Assembly (NCBI RefSeq): GCF_021869535.1
Contig: NW_026262668.1
Coordinates: 10,338,348-10,402,347 of the forward strand
Origin: Mytilus californianus
Taxonomy: Eukaryota > Mollusca > Bivalvia > Mytilida > Mytilidae
Length of the DNA stretch: 64,000 bases
Reading direction: 5' to 3'
The notes under the pieces are model-generated. The model ran no database searches, was not told the origin of the DNA, and worked only from the letters and a program-made list of their open reading frames with translations. Shown here piece after piece: positions 1 to 11,281 of this stretch; position 1 is the stretch's first letter; every line of letters starts with the position of its first letter. The position numbers and the translations under genes were made by a program.

Positions 1-1843
1 ACTATTAAGTGTATGTGTTTCTTATTATTGTTTATATATAGACCAGGTCTGAAGTCTAGAAGATAAAAGAAGTCCTCATTTTCATCTTTCATCAGAGAGA
101 AAAGAAATCTTAAATCTTGGTAAAGTATAATAGATTTTGTGAATTTAGAATTGATGACAAAAAGCCTATCTTCAATTTATATTCCAATTATTACTATTGT
201 GAATTTATTAAAACAAATACGTTTTCAGTAGAATGAAGCAATAGTCAAATAATAGTTGATTGTATAAACAAACTTGAAATCACTCTTGGTGCCAGCGATG
301 AGAAATTGAGAACCTAAAGATTAAATTTGTAGCTTTTGTTCAGGTGGTAATAGGTATTTATTGATTTGAAGGTTTATTTAAACCACTAAGTTTACAATAC
401 CCAAAGAATCACAAATGTTTTAACCGGAAACAGGTTCCCACTACTAAGTAACAGTTGTTAAATATTTATTTGATTAATCTACATTAAATTTTTGCAATTT
501 TTTCCTTTAATACATTATGGAAAATTTCGATCTGTTTGAAATTGTGTTCACTGAAATTACAAAATTATTACGATATTGAACTATTATCATTCCCCTTATC
601 AAAGTTATTATACATAATCATACTTGTTAAGTAAGAATGGATAGATCTGCAAATTTATAATTTCCATACAATTTGATATGAAAATTTAACATTTAAGCAT
701 TATCTATTAAGGGTAAAATTTATGAATTAAAACATTTTTAAGAAGTCAGCAGTATGTATATAACATGTGTAAACATTTATTTTAGCATGTGAAACCGCTT
801 TCTAACAGTGTAGAATTTTGAAAGTATTACCGAAATCTTGTCCAATGACACGTAAAACATGATATTGAGTAGAATAGGTAACTAAATGTTATTTTTTAAG
901 TCCAGCTTGTGATATTGTTGTCTGTAGTTTGTGAGTGACATGACAGATGTATATATGAATCATTTACGTGTACAATTCTTACCTGTTAACCATCTACTTC
1001 AATCTTCATGGCCTTGTTTTAGGTTTTACATATGTTAATCAGCAGTTATTTTCGTTTTATACCAAACATACAAACATCACCTCAAATAACATACTTATAT
1101 GTTTGAAATTCCAGTTCAGTTTAAATGCTTTACAGTAAAACAAATTTACCACACACTATTGTGATGTGTATCATGTGTATGGCATGATTGTTTAGGTGCA
1201 TGTTGTACACAGGTTTTCTGAAGATAGGTAATCAGTAATAGTTTTAATTTTTTCCTATTAAATGAGTGTTTATAGAACTGAGAGATTGTGATACATGATC
1301 CATAATATTATAATGATAATGGATTATTATTCAAATAAACTAGTCTTTTGTTTTTCAATGTATTCCATTTTTGTGTCTTGTTGATAACATAATTAGTATG
1401 TCATGTTTTCAGAAATTATTGTACTGAAGGGTAAAATAAAATAAGAAAAAAACAGCTCATTTTTAATACTTTCTTGATATTACTTAAATAATTAGTTATT
1501 TCAAAATTATGCAAACATTATGTGTTTAAATTTTCTCCATATCTTATGTTTTTTTTCTATGTTTAAATGTAAACAAAATGAAAGCACCTATGTATAGTTT
1601 TAGGTAATGGTTCATATTTAGAAAACCCAATTATTTTGTGACTTGTTGTAAAAGATGCAAAATCAAGGAAAATTGTTTGATGGGCTGTCTCAAAAAAGAA
1701 AGAAGTAAATATAAGTTTTGAGGTAAATGGGTTCAGTTGTCATGTTTGAAGGAAAAGTAAAATAGCACAGTGGGTATCTGTATGTAAGGACATCACATTT
1801 GTTTGTATGCTTTCATTGAAATGAGTAGTGTGTGTGGTTTCAG
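1..1843 (+). other. Probable intron/upstream DNA of the gene ending at 1971
   Basis: AT-rich DNA without a convincing coding region. It ends in a polypyrimidine/TTTCAG splice acceptor (AG at 1842-1843) directly before the terminal exon, so I read it as intron. Sequence from about 1555 onward recurs in degenerate form near 44095. No repeat family I recognise is visible in 1-1550. Confidence 0.45.
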
Positions 1844-1971
1844 CAAAAGATGGTCTTGTTTCAAGGCAATCTCTTGAACAGAAATATATGCTTTACCAAT
1901 CCCTTCTAAATATTACCCAGGATGATATTGGACTTAGAAAAGAAGGCAAGCTAAGGTTGTTCTATACTTAA
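1844..1971 (+). CDS. Terminal coding exon (3' end) of an unidentified gene
   Basis: Open segment of about 42 codons, entered in phase two bases before a codon and closed by TAA at 1969-1971. It follows a good splice acceptor and is followed by a 3' UTR with AATAAA at 2667-2672. The peptide is rich in charged and helical residues (SLEQKYMLYQSLLNI, then RKEGKLRLFYT at the end). A degenerate copy of the same coding stretch lies at about 44281-44400, which shows the block has been duplicated. The rest of the gene must lie to the left of the window. I do not recognise the protein and assign no function. Alternative: a chance open stretch in an intron. The acceptor, poly(A) signal and recognisable paralogous copy argue against that. 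Confidence 0.5.
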
Positions 1972-2690
1972 GCATTGTGTTTTGTTTGCTTTATGTTTAA
2001 TTACCATAAATATTTATGTAGAATATTTGAAAATAATTGAACCTACTTCATTGTTCAGTTATGTATAATAACTGGGTTCAGTTTTGTCTACTATTTTATA
2101 TTGTTGGCCTACCAAGAAAAAATATGCATGTCTGGCAGTTATAAGACTGGTTCTTGAGAAAAGTCCTAACATGATGTTTAATGTAACAGATTACTGTAAA
2201 TACTGAGAGAAAAATAGTATACTAATGTTAAAAAGATCTTCCTTTTCCCTTTCAATAGCGAGTTCAATTTTACAAATATTTAGATAACTTACATTCATTA
2301 CTGAAGAGATTCACATAGATATTACCTCTCATTGAAAGTGTTTGGTTTACATGATTTATTTATGACTGATCTTATGACTGTGGTTCATATTTCTTCTTAA
2401 TCTGACAAGTTGGCACGATCATTTTAAAAACATAAATATTTTCATCTTGTAATCATGAAGACCTCTATACTGTAATCCACTGCTCTTTGACCAAAGATTC
2501 CATATGTAAGACCGTCATATAGATTGGTGCTTTATGTTTTGCATATTATTTCATTGCCATTTTTTATTTGTTACTTATAAAAATCAGTGTACATTTTGTT
2601 TGTACCAATACCCCTTCGTATTTGTTATAGTGCATGTGTTGAAAGTGCTGTATAAATATTGCAAAAAATAAAGGTGATTGAATGTTGGAT
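1972..2690 (+). other. Probable 3' UTR with poly(A) signal
   Basis: Follows the TAA of the terminal exon. AATAAA occurs at 2667-2672 in an A-rich context and a GT-rich stretch follows from about 2684, the usual layout of a cleavage/polyadenylation site. The final 80 bases are the best conserved part of the duplicate near 44975-45070, where the AATAAA is lost. Confidence 0.45.
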
Positions 2691-3328
2691 GTTTATTTGT
2701 TTATTCTAAGATAATGTCTCCAATGGTATAACAAGAGTTTTGTTATTTTTCTGTAGAGGATATTTCTTCTCCTGTAATAATATTTATGAAATTGGGTCAT
2801 TTCTATCCTAATTTAACAAAAAAAAAAATGGTGATTAATAATCAATGGAAATGGAATTCCTAACAATATTGAATAAAATAAAGATTTAGAGAGTAGTTAA
2901 TGTACATGAAACTTCAGAATCTGTCAACAGCCATTTTGTCCATCAGACTGCAGTAACTGCTAAAAACATCATGAATATTTGTCAGTAAAAAGATTGGAAA
3001 GAAGGATGCTTAGGAAGGATTAATTGCAATTGGGATGTCAATAGTTATAATGTTTCACATATCTAAGGACAGACAGAACAAAAATAAGAATTAAAAACTT
3101 CAGCAATTGATAGCAATTATAAGCATGAGCACTATAGATAGTATTTTGAAATATAATGTGTTTGCCTATCACTGTTCTACATTGTATATGTTTTACTTTA
3201 ATTAGATTGAACATTTCTAATGATTGTACAATTTGATTAAAGTTAGATTGTCCAACTGATACAAAGTGACAGCATTTAACTTCAAAGTTTTATACAATTT
3301 GAAGTTTATTTCATTTATGATAGGTACA
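2691..3328. other. Intergenic DNA, part of a duplicated block
   Basis: No gene seen. Scattered similarity to 45080-45435 continues here to about 3240, so the duplication extends past the 3' end of the gene. The DIRS element starts right after. Confidence 0.4.
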
Positions 3329-3375
3329 AAAAATGGAACAATTTGTTCCCAAGTTGAGATTTTTAATAATAGAGT

Positions 3376-3544
3376 TATACCTACCAGTGAAAAATGACAT
3401 TTATTTAATTAGAATATAATTCACGTTAACTAGTTCTCATCGCAAACATCTAGGTGATCTAGAAATAAAAACATCCCTAGGATGTCCGATCACCCTACCT
3501 GTGTTACACACCCCAATACAGGTAAATATACAGGTATTCTAATC
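3376..3544 (+). repeat. DIRS inverted terminal repeat, left
   Basis: Matches the reverse complement of 8602-8770 over 169 bp with about two mismatches. It starts TATACCTACCAGTGAAAAAT and ends at ATTCTAATC. The additional outer 47 bp (3329-3375) have no counterpart in the right ITR but recur inverted in the internal complementary region. Confidence 0.92.
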
Positions 3545-3616
3545 CGTTTTGATTTTTGTTGTGTTCCTTCAATATACACATATCTAGAAATTCATCGAGG
3601 GGATGGTGGTGGCCCC

Positions 3617-3734
3617 TTCACTGGTAGGTATAACTCTATTATTAAAAATCTCAACTTGGGAACAAATTGTTCCATTTTTAATAATATTCATTATACCTAC
3701 CAGAGAAAAATGACATTTATTTAATTAGAATATA
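3617..3734 (+). repeat. DIRS internal complementary region
   Basis: The first half (3617-3679) is the perfect reverse complement of the left outer end 3329-3391. The second half (about 3674-3734) continues straight into the sequence complementary to the right outer end, about 8730-8788. The two halves overlap by a short ATTTTT. This joins left and right termini as they would meet in a circular intermediate, and it fixes the element ends at about 3329 and 8788. Confidence 0.88.
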
Positions 3735-3942
3735 CTCACTGATTTAAAAGCAGTGTTGAATTCATTCAACGGTGGAGGATGAATTTCCTTCTCTTCAAGA
3801 AAAACTCCACAAACAAAATTTCTATCGAACAGGGTAAAATACTATCACCATAACAAAAAACCCACTATTTACATCTATATACAGCTACATATTATACTGC
3901 AAATAAATACCATACAAATAAATGAATTTGTATGCTTACATC

Positions 3943-5998
3943 CTATTCTAAAACTTTAGTAGCATCAACATATCGCAAATAAAACTTTGCGAAAGTTGAT
4001 TCAACTGCCCAGTCGGCAGAATCTAAAATTGATTTCAAAGAAGCCCCTTTGTACAAAGCCCAACTTGGAGCTATAGCACGTGTTGAATGTGCATTTACTT
4101 TCATATTGTCATCATCATAAGCTATTCTAATAGCCTGAACAATCCAACTTGAAATAGTTGCTGTTGACACTGGTTTGTGTGGTTCATTTATTCCCAGAAA
4201 AAGTTTTAATTCTTTCTGATTCACTTAACTTTTTCCGAAAATTCTTAGTTTTATCCAAATAAACTGAAAGAGCTCTTTTTGGATATATCAAAGTTTTCTC
4301 TGGAAAACTTGGAACAAATAATTTTTCTCCCAAATGCTTTTGTCGATCTTGCTTGGCTAAGCCATGTCTTACAAAAGTAATACCCTTACACTAAACTCTC
4401 ATTGACTTGTCATCAATACGGAGACTTTGCAAATCACTACATCTTCTGAATGTAGTTATGGCAACTAAAAACACTGTTTTTAAAGTTACATGCTTTAAAT
4501 CAACTTCCTGCATAGGCTCAAATGGTTTCTTTTCAAGAGCCTGTAATAACAATTCTAAGTTCCATTCAGGTAGAATTTTTACCTTTGGTGGTCTAGAATT
4601 AAATACACCTTTAATAATCCTAACTATGTTAGGGTGTTGGCCGACAGGAAAATTTTGCACTGGAGGTAACACTGCAGATAACATAGATCTATAACCTGCT
4701 ATTGTCCTATATTGCAAACCAGACTGAAATAAATAAGCCAAAAAATCGGCAACCTGATTTAAATTTGCTGAATATGGATCAATTTGTCTCTCACCACACC
4801 AGCTATTTAACTTTTCGAATTTTGAGGAATTAGTCCATTTTTGTACCATCTCGCCATGAAGCTGAGAGCAATGTTCTTGCTGATTGAGAAAATCCCTCTG
4901 TTTTAAAACGTCTGTCGAAAGAAGCCATGCTGTCAGATTTAATATTTCTGGATTTGGATGAAAAATTTTCATTTTGGCCTGAGACAACAAATTGTCCATT
5001 ACTGGTAGTCTTATTGGACAAGCTATCAGTAACTGCAAGATCTCGGTGTACCAGTGTCTCCTTGGCCACTGGGGCGCAATCAAAATTATCTGACAGTGGA
5101 ACTGCCTCATATATTGCAATATCCTTGGAATCAGACAAATTTGGGGAAACACATACGCGTACATGTTCTCCCAAGGAATTGTCAGAGCATCCAAGGCCAA
5201 AGCATTGGGATGAGGAATCCAAGTGCAAAATATTTCTGTCTGGCGATTTTTCCATGATGCAAACAAATCTATCAATGGGGTTCCCAATATTTGAAAAATC
5301 TGCTGCACTATAGACTTGTTCAGAGACCATTCTGTCGGACAAACCTTTTCCCGACTCAAATGATCCGCTAAACCATTCTTCTTGCCCATAATGTGGGCTG
5401 CTATCAAGACTATATTGTTTTGAATTGCTATCTGCCATAGCTCCCAAGTCAAGTAACATAAATTTGGTGACTTCGCCCCCCCTTGACGATTTATGTATTG
5501 TACTACGCTTGTGTTGTCGCTCCTTATCAGAACACATTTTCCCTTCAAAATTTTCAGAAAATGCGGAACTGTCAAAATTACAGCTTTCATTTCCAAACAA
5601 TTTATGTGCAAAAGTTTCTGTTCCGAATTCCAAACTCCCTGAAAAATCTGTTTTCCAATATGACTCCCATAACCTGTCATTGAAGCATCTGTCGTTATGG
5701 TCACATTGATTTTCGGCAATTGCAAATATCGGCCTTTCAGCGTGTTGGCTGAATTTTTCCACCATAAAAGATGGTATTTCAGATGTTGTGTCAATGGAAC
5801 ATGTGCCAACATATTTTTGCTGACTGGCCTCCAAAAACTTAACAAATAAAGTTGAATGGATCTCATAAACAGACGAGCATTGGGAATCAACTCGATGCAT
5901 GATGCCATCATTCCCAAAACTTTCAAAAAATCTAGAGCCAAATTCTGACCTGAAAGCATTTTTTCTAGTAATATCTGTAACTTCTCTATCCTTTCCAT
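3943..5998 (-). pseudogene. DIRS pol, 3' part: RT connection, RNase H, spacer domain, tyrosine recombinase
   Basis: The main open segment runs 5998-4391. RNase H begins near residue 98 with TTDASMTGYG and has acidic residues at D104, E136, D161 and D212 (GLADHLSRE). Next comes the region typical of DIRS elements starting IDLFASWKNRQ (about residues 243-365), possibly related to the methyltransferase-like domain described in DIRS1. The recombinase core-binding helices and the first catalytic Arg (TTFRRCSDL, about 518) follow. A TAG at about 4391 and a frameshift near 4225 separate this from 4224-3943, which carries the HxxR box (HSTR), the Trp of the DWA motif and the nucleophile Tyr (FAKFYLR). 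The catalytic residues all survive but in different frames, so the protein is broken. Confidence 0.88.
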
Positions 5999-6040
5999 TG
6001 TTGGATAAACTAAGCCCTTGTCTAAATGAAAAAAATCCCC

Positions 6041-6795
6041 CTAAAATATGTTATCACTTGACTTGGAACTAGGCTTGATTTGTCTGTGTTTATAATAAAG
6101 CCTAGTGAAACCAACGGATTGAGACATTTCAGGCGATCCTGAACTAATTGCTGCTGGTCCTGATTGACTATCAACTAATCGTCTAAATATACTGACATTC
6201 TGATATTTTGAGTTCTCAGATATGCAGCTACCACTGACACCAGTTTTGTAAAAATTCGAGGAGCACATGTTGGGCCGAAGCACATTGCTTTCCATTGATA
6301 ACATTAATTTGCTATGCAAAACCTCATGTACGGACGATGTTTCTGAAATATTGGTACATGGAAATATGCATCGCTCAGATCTATTGAAATTGACCAATTT
6401 TTTGGTTTCACTAGATTTATGACTTTGCTCATTGTGTCCATCTTGAAATGGACTTTCTTTAGATGTGCATTTAATGGTTTTAAATTTGTCACGGGTCTCA
6501 TTTTCCCGTTTTTCTTTGGCACCAGAAATAGTGTACTGTAAAAACCTGTGAGAGATTCCGGAAAATTCACTTTTTCTATAGCATCCTTTTCTAATAAAGA
6601 ATTTATTTCTGCCAAAAATATATCTGTGTTTTTGTGAGATATAATTGTTTTCGTGATGCCTGTCCATGCAGGTCTTTGAAGAAATTCCAATTTGTAACCT
6701 TCCTCTATTATTGAAAGTACCCACTGATCTGTTGTTATCATTTTCCAATTTTGAAGAAAATATTTTAGCCGCCCCCTACCGGAATCTCTGTACAC
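6041..6795 (-). pseudogene. DIRS reverse transcriptase, broken
   Basis: Minus-strand RT with LFLVPKKNGKMRPVTNLKPL, the first catalytic box SIDLSDAYFHVPI and, downstream, the YLDD active site. A frameshift plus stop occurs at about 6304, just after the FCIAN segment. A second stop (TGG to TAG) lies immediately after YLDD, and another frameshift sits in a T-run near 6035 before the RNase H segment. The upstream segment GRLKYFLQNWKMIT is typical of DIRS/Ngaro-type RTs. In intact relatives this ORF overlaps the gag-like ORF, as here. Confidence 0.88.
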
Positions 6796-6822
6796 ATCAT
6801 CAAACTTGAACCTACCTTTGAG

Positions 6823-8447
6823 TCAACTGTTGTTCTTTCTGGGGATCCGAAAAGACCCCCAGCTACTCTGACCAGTCTTGTTGGTCTTGTCCCTATTTGA
6901 CTCTTTAGCAGGACCCTTATAGCCTTGATTGTCTCTTTGTGGCTGTCTCCCACTATTTGATGTTTTAGGCACATTGAACCTATTGTTATTTGAGCCTCGA
7001 GTCTTACTGGCATTAACAGCATTATGCTCAACATTGAACTTGGGATTCTTATTTTGCCAATCTCGGTCAAAATCTGCCCTTCTTTTCCTACCCTGACCTA
7101 ATTCAGGTAATAAATCATTCAACTGATCCTTTTGTTCCTTGCGCTTTTCAAGGCATGACTTAAGACCATTCCCAAAAACACCTTCACCTGATAAAGGCAA
7201 ATATTGTGTTTTGTCTTTAATATCAGACAAAGTCACAAGACCTGAATCATATGATGCAGCCTTACGTCGGACTAAATGAAAAAATGCACCAGTCCTACCT
7301 GACTGGTCTAAAGACTTTGTAGACATTGCAAACAAATCTTTAACAATTTGGCAACATGATTCTTTCTCCTCGTGTTCTAAAGCAGTGTACCCATTGTCTG
7401 TTGCATATACATGCCAGAAATCACATTCATACGAGACGCCATTTGCCCTTGAAATGAAAGCTTCTCTATTTGTTTTAAAGGCTGTGTATGCAATTGCCTA
7501 TGGCCAGTATCCCACGACTTTACTGCCTTTGGCCCATGGTTCTTTCTCATCATTGGCTCTAGCAAGTCGTCCAAACTAGGAACCTGCAAGAACTCTATAG
7601 CACTATCATGTACAGGAAAACAACTCCTGTATTCCTCTCTATAAGCAGAAAGTTTCTCTGGGTGCTGACACCGCCAGGAATTTTCCAAAATATTGACTTG
7701 TGCTTGATCCTTAATCAAACCAATACTACCTTTATCATTGTTTGAGGCAAAATCCTCACTAAACAATTCTGACAAAACATTATGTCTAGTATCTGAGCTT
7801 AACTCACTATCTTTGTTTACTTCATTTGAAACAGATTTTAACTGTACATGTTTCATAAACCTTTCACCTTTTCTAGCAACACTACCTGTTGACTGTTCAA
7901 CTCTAGCTTCGCTCTCATTGTCTGACTCATTATCAGAGCGAATATCTCCGAGTATATCCCTTTCTATAGGGTTAACATGTATAGATATTTCCGACCTTGC
8001 GTCGAAATCTGTGTTCCTAGACACTCTAGGAGAACCCAAATCCTCGTCTAGATTCGAAACTAGCGGAATAATGGGTCTAAGGGTGTCAGATCTGAGCAAA
8101 CCTTGCGTATCTCTATTCTGACCCCTTGAATCTGCATTAGTTTCAGATATGGGCATACCTTGTGTATCCCTATTCTGAACTACATTATCGTTATTAGCCC
8201 CTCTAACATTGGCCAACGATTGCATCATGTTAAATAAAGTCTCAAACTTATTATCAAAATTGTCTTGCAATCCTTTTAGCTTTTGGTCATACTCTTGTTG
8301 TAATACCGTCGACTTAGAAGGTTTTTTCTTAGCTTTACCATTCTTGTCATTTCTGGACATTGAACCATCTTTTTTCTCATTTGCAGGTAAAGATGGCGTA
8401 TCTTTGTTTACTTCCGAATTCTCGTGCATCTCGAAATCGGAATCCAT
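6823..8447 (-). pseudogene. DIRS gag-like protein, frameshifted
   Basis: The first ATG lies at 8447-8445 on the minus strand. The N-terminal part (to 7377) is hydrophilic, Lys/Glu/Asp rich, with a short coiled-coil-like stretch (QQEYDQKLKGLQDNFDNKFE). A single-base frameshift near 7400 moves the reading frame to 7335-6823, and the alternative frame is open across the junction. The C-terminal part is basic and Asn/Arg/Gly rich, as expected of a nucleic-acid-binding gag tail. No CCHC knuckle is seen. Assignment rests on its position upstream of the DIRS RT. Confidence 0.75.
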
Positions 8448-8601
8448 ACTCAAATAATTTTAAATTTTCAAATTTAACGATATAGTAATAATACTATGTT
8501 ATTTAAAGAAGTCTTCAATAGAAAAAAACTAAATTACTAATTTTGTTGAAAACTTTGCAGCGACGAGAACATCTGTTCGCTAGCTCGCAAAAATTAAAAC
8601 T

Positions 8602-8770
8602 GATTAGAATACCTGTATATTTATCTGTATTGGGGTGTGTAACACAGGTAGGGTGATCGGAAATCCTAGGGATGTTTTTATTTCTAGATCACCTAGATGT
8701 TTGCGATGAGAACTAGTTAACGTGAATTATATTCTAATTAAATAAATGTCATTTTTCACTGGTAGGTATA
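8602..8770 (-). repeat. DIRS inverted terminal repeat, right
   Basis: Reverse complement of 3376-3544 over 169 bp with about two differences. The element's outermost right bases continue to AAAAAT at 8788. This is the 5' end of the element in its coding sense, with the gag-like start about 155 bp inside. Confidence 0.92.
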
Positions 8771-8788
8771 ATGAATATTATTAAAAAT

Positions 8789-10299
8789 CCAGATTAGTGT
8801 TTTCTCTATCAAATGAGAAACAAAAACCCCAAAATAAGGATGGTAACCTCCCTTATGCCAAAGCGGATATAAAACTAATCCTGAAATTGAAAATATGTAG
8901 AAATTTCCTCCGAGCATAGGAGATAATTTGGTTTTTTTTTTTTGTATTTTTTTCATCACATTCCTGAATGAAATGTACAGCTACTATCATAACAGTGCAG
9001 GATATCATGAGTTCATATCAGCACTCAAATTAATTGATTTAATTTGTCACCTTAATTTACATAATTAGATGTAGGATATATGGCAATGAGATGGCAAAAA
9101 ATGGAGGTTAATATACAATTTTCATTAAGATACCAGTATTTATACAATAAGCACAGGCACTTGTCTCTGAAAAAAAATACCTATATATATATTAATATAA
9201 CATTTGTTTTATTTATTATATTAAAGTATATGGGTAAAAAGCCAGAGACAAGTGCCTGTGACAATAAGTCAGACTTTTGATTACACACAAAAACGAAAGT
9301 ACAAGCAAGGGATAAGATGCCAGTTCAAAAAATGCTCACAGTAACTGAAAGGAAACTAAACAAAAATCTGCTGTCATACTCTACAATGTCGGAGGCTGAG
9401 CTTGGGAGTGCATTTTATACAGAAACATTAAAAAGTACTTAAAGACCTGATATTGTGTCTACAGATCTTTGCTATTCCCATTGTACATCTGTTCAGAATT
9501 TGAATTCAAAATCAGAAATCATCCAGATTCTTGATTTTAAGCTCATTTCTACCTTGACTTTGCGTCCATCATCTGTAAACTTTTGTTTAAAAAATATTCT
9601 ATGAAACTATTGAATGGATTGAAACCAAAGTTTGCGTACTCAATCTTTTATGTCAACTCAAGTTAGTGATTTTCGTCCAGGTTAATAAACCAACATGGTG
9701 ACCATGTCTAAAAATAGAACATAGGGATGAAACTGCAGTTTTGGCTAATGTCACTCAATTAGAGAAAAACTTACAAGGTTAAATTTATCGGTCAGCATAA
9801 TAAGTACCATTGATTCAAAAACTATAGGAGCTTTATTAGAAGTGTATATTGTATGACTATATGTAACCACCTGAAAAATCTTACTACTAATTTTGGAGTT
9901 ATTGCTCCCTGAATTATTTTTTTTCCCCAATTTTTAGCAGTTGGTGACTGTTATGAAAACTAAAGTAACACTTTTTAAGGTTAAAAGTGTAAATTGCACA
10001 AATGATCAGCATGACAAGATGTGTCTATCGTGAAAATAAGGAGAACATGTGTCGACCTGTTTTGGAGTTACTGCCCTTGAAATAGTTTTCTCTTAGGATA
10101 CTTGCATTAGGTATATGGGTCCCTTGCAAGTCTAAATGTCCTTCAGACATGCATGACATGGTTCACAGTGATCAAGGTTAAAGTTACCTGATTAGGGTTG
10201 TTTATCAGATACTGTTAGCAATAAGTCATTTGTCAATGTCAAGTTGACGGAGTCAAAAAGCGAGACATAGGTATGCTGTTTGGCGTCGGCGTCAACAAT
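8789..10299. other. Intergenic DNA, no gene seen
   Basis: AT-rich, no convincing coding segment. It contains an inverted repeat at 9147-9265. From about 10240 a leader (AGTCAAAAAGCGAGACATAG) introduces the tandem array that follows. Confidence 0.4.
9147..9265. repeat. Inverted repeat with 17-bp perfect arms
   Basis: CACAGGCACTTGTCTCT at 9152-9168 is the exact reverse complement of 9244-9260, with weaker matching just outside. The 75-bp AT-rich spacer has no ORF. It may be a small MITE or hairpin. Confidence 0.6.
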
Positions 10300-11140
10300 G
10301 TATTAGTTTGTGATTAGGTCTAGTTCATGGTGAACCACTAGTGGTATGTCAATGATATTTGGTATGCAGTTGTATTAGCATTGGCACATCTCATTTCCTG
10401 GATACCATGGAGATTATTTGGCCCCGCCCCCTCAGTCAAGGTCTATTGACTTTGAAACTTTTCATATTTTACATGTATTAGTTTGTGATTAGGTCAATTC
10501 ATGGGGAACCACTAGTGGTAGGTCAATGATATTTGGTATGCAGTTGTATAAGCATTGGCATATCTCATTTCCATGGAGATTATTTGGCTCCGCCCCCTTA
10601 GTCATGGTTTATAGACTTTGAAAATTTTGCTAAGTTAACATGTATTAGTTTGTGATTAGGTCAGTTCAAGGGGAACCATTAGTGGTAGGCCAATGTTAAT
10701 TGGTGTTCAGTTGTATAAGCATTAGCACATCTCATTTCCATGGAGAATATTTGGCCCCGCCCCCTCAGTCATGGGCTATTTACTTTGAAACTTTTGCTTA
10801 GTTTACATGTATTAGTTTGTGATTAGATCAGTTTAATATGAACTGCTAATGTTAAGTCAATGATATTTGGTATGCAAATTTATTGGCATTAGCAAGTATC
10901 GTTTCCATAGAGATTATATAGCCCCCCACCCCTGATCATGGTTCATTGACTTTGAAACTTTTACATAGTTTACAAGTTAATGTTTGTGTTTAGGTTTGTT
11001 TAAAGGGAACGACTTATAATAAGTCAATGGTATTTGGTATGCAGTTGTATTAGCATTGGCACATCTCATTCCATGGAGATTGTTTAGCCATGTACCTCCA
11101 GTCATGGTTCATCGACTTTGAATATTTGCATAACTTACAT
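10300..11140 (+). repeat. Tandem array, about five units of 163-174 bp
   Basis: Units start at about 10300, 10474, 10641, 10808 and 10977 with TGTATTAGTTTGTGATTAGG or a degenerate form. Each unit carries conserved blocks: a GAACCACTAGTGGTA palindrome, GATATTTGGTATGCAGTTG, CATCTCATTTCCATGGAGAT, a GGCCCCGCCCC box, and a TTGACTTTGAAA end. The last unit is the most diverged. The array is non-coding. Confidence 0.85.
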
Positions 11141-11281
11141 GATAAAGTATTGCTATTTTAATTTCAACATTTGCATTATCAAAATTACAATAAGGCGAGA
11201 CATATCTCTGTGATAACAGTTTATTGTGTTTTGGTCTGTTTTTCTAACTCTAAAAGTAGTAGATAAACTATATTTGATGTA

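Larger units (their letters stand above)
3329..8788 (-). mobile_element. DIRS-type tyrosine-recombinase retrotransposon, near full length, decayed
   Basis: A 5.46-kb element read on the minus strand in the order gag-like, reverse transcriptase, RNase H, spacer domain, tyrosine recombinase. It lacks LTRs and an integrase. Instead it has 169-bp inverted terminal repeats (3376-3544 and 8602-8770) that differ at about two positions. Near its 3' side is an internal complementary region (3617-3734) joining the complement of the left outer end to the complement of the right outer end. This is the diagnostic DIRS1-like layout, thought to template a circular intermediate. All proteins are interrupted by stops or frameshifts, so the copy should be inactive, but the nearly identical ITRs suggest a fairly recent insertion. 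No target-site duplication is expected for this mechanism. Confidence 0.9.

Noticed and set aside
3482..3724. Plus-strand 80-codon frame at the left DIRS end
   Set aside because: It runs across the inverted terminal repeat and internal complementary region, which are explained as structural sequences.
4407..5900. Long open frames on the opposite strand and other frames over the DIRS pol region
   Set aside because: They overlap well-supported RNase H and recombinase coding sequence and have no recognisable motif.
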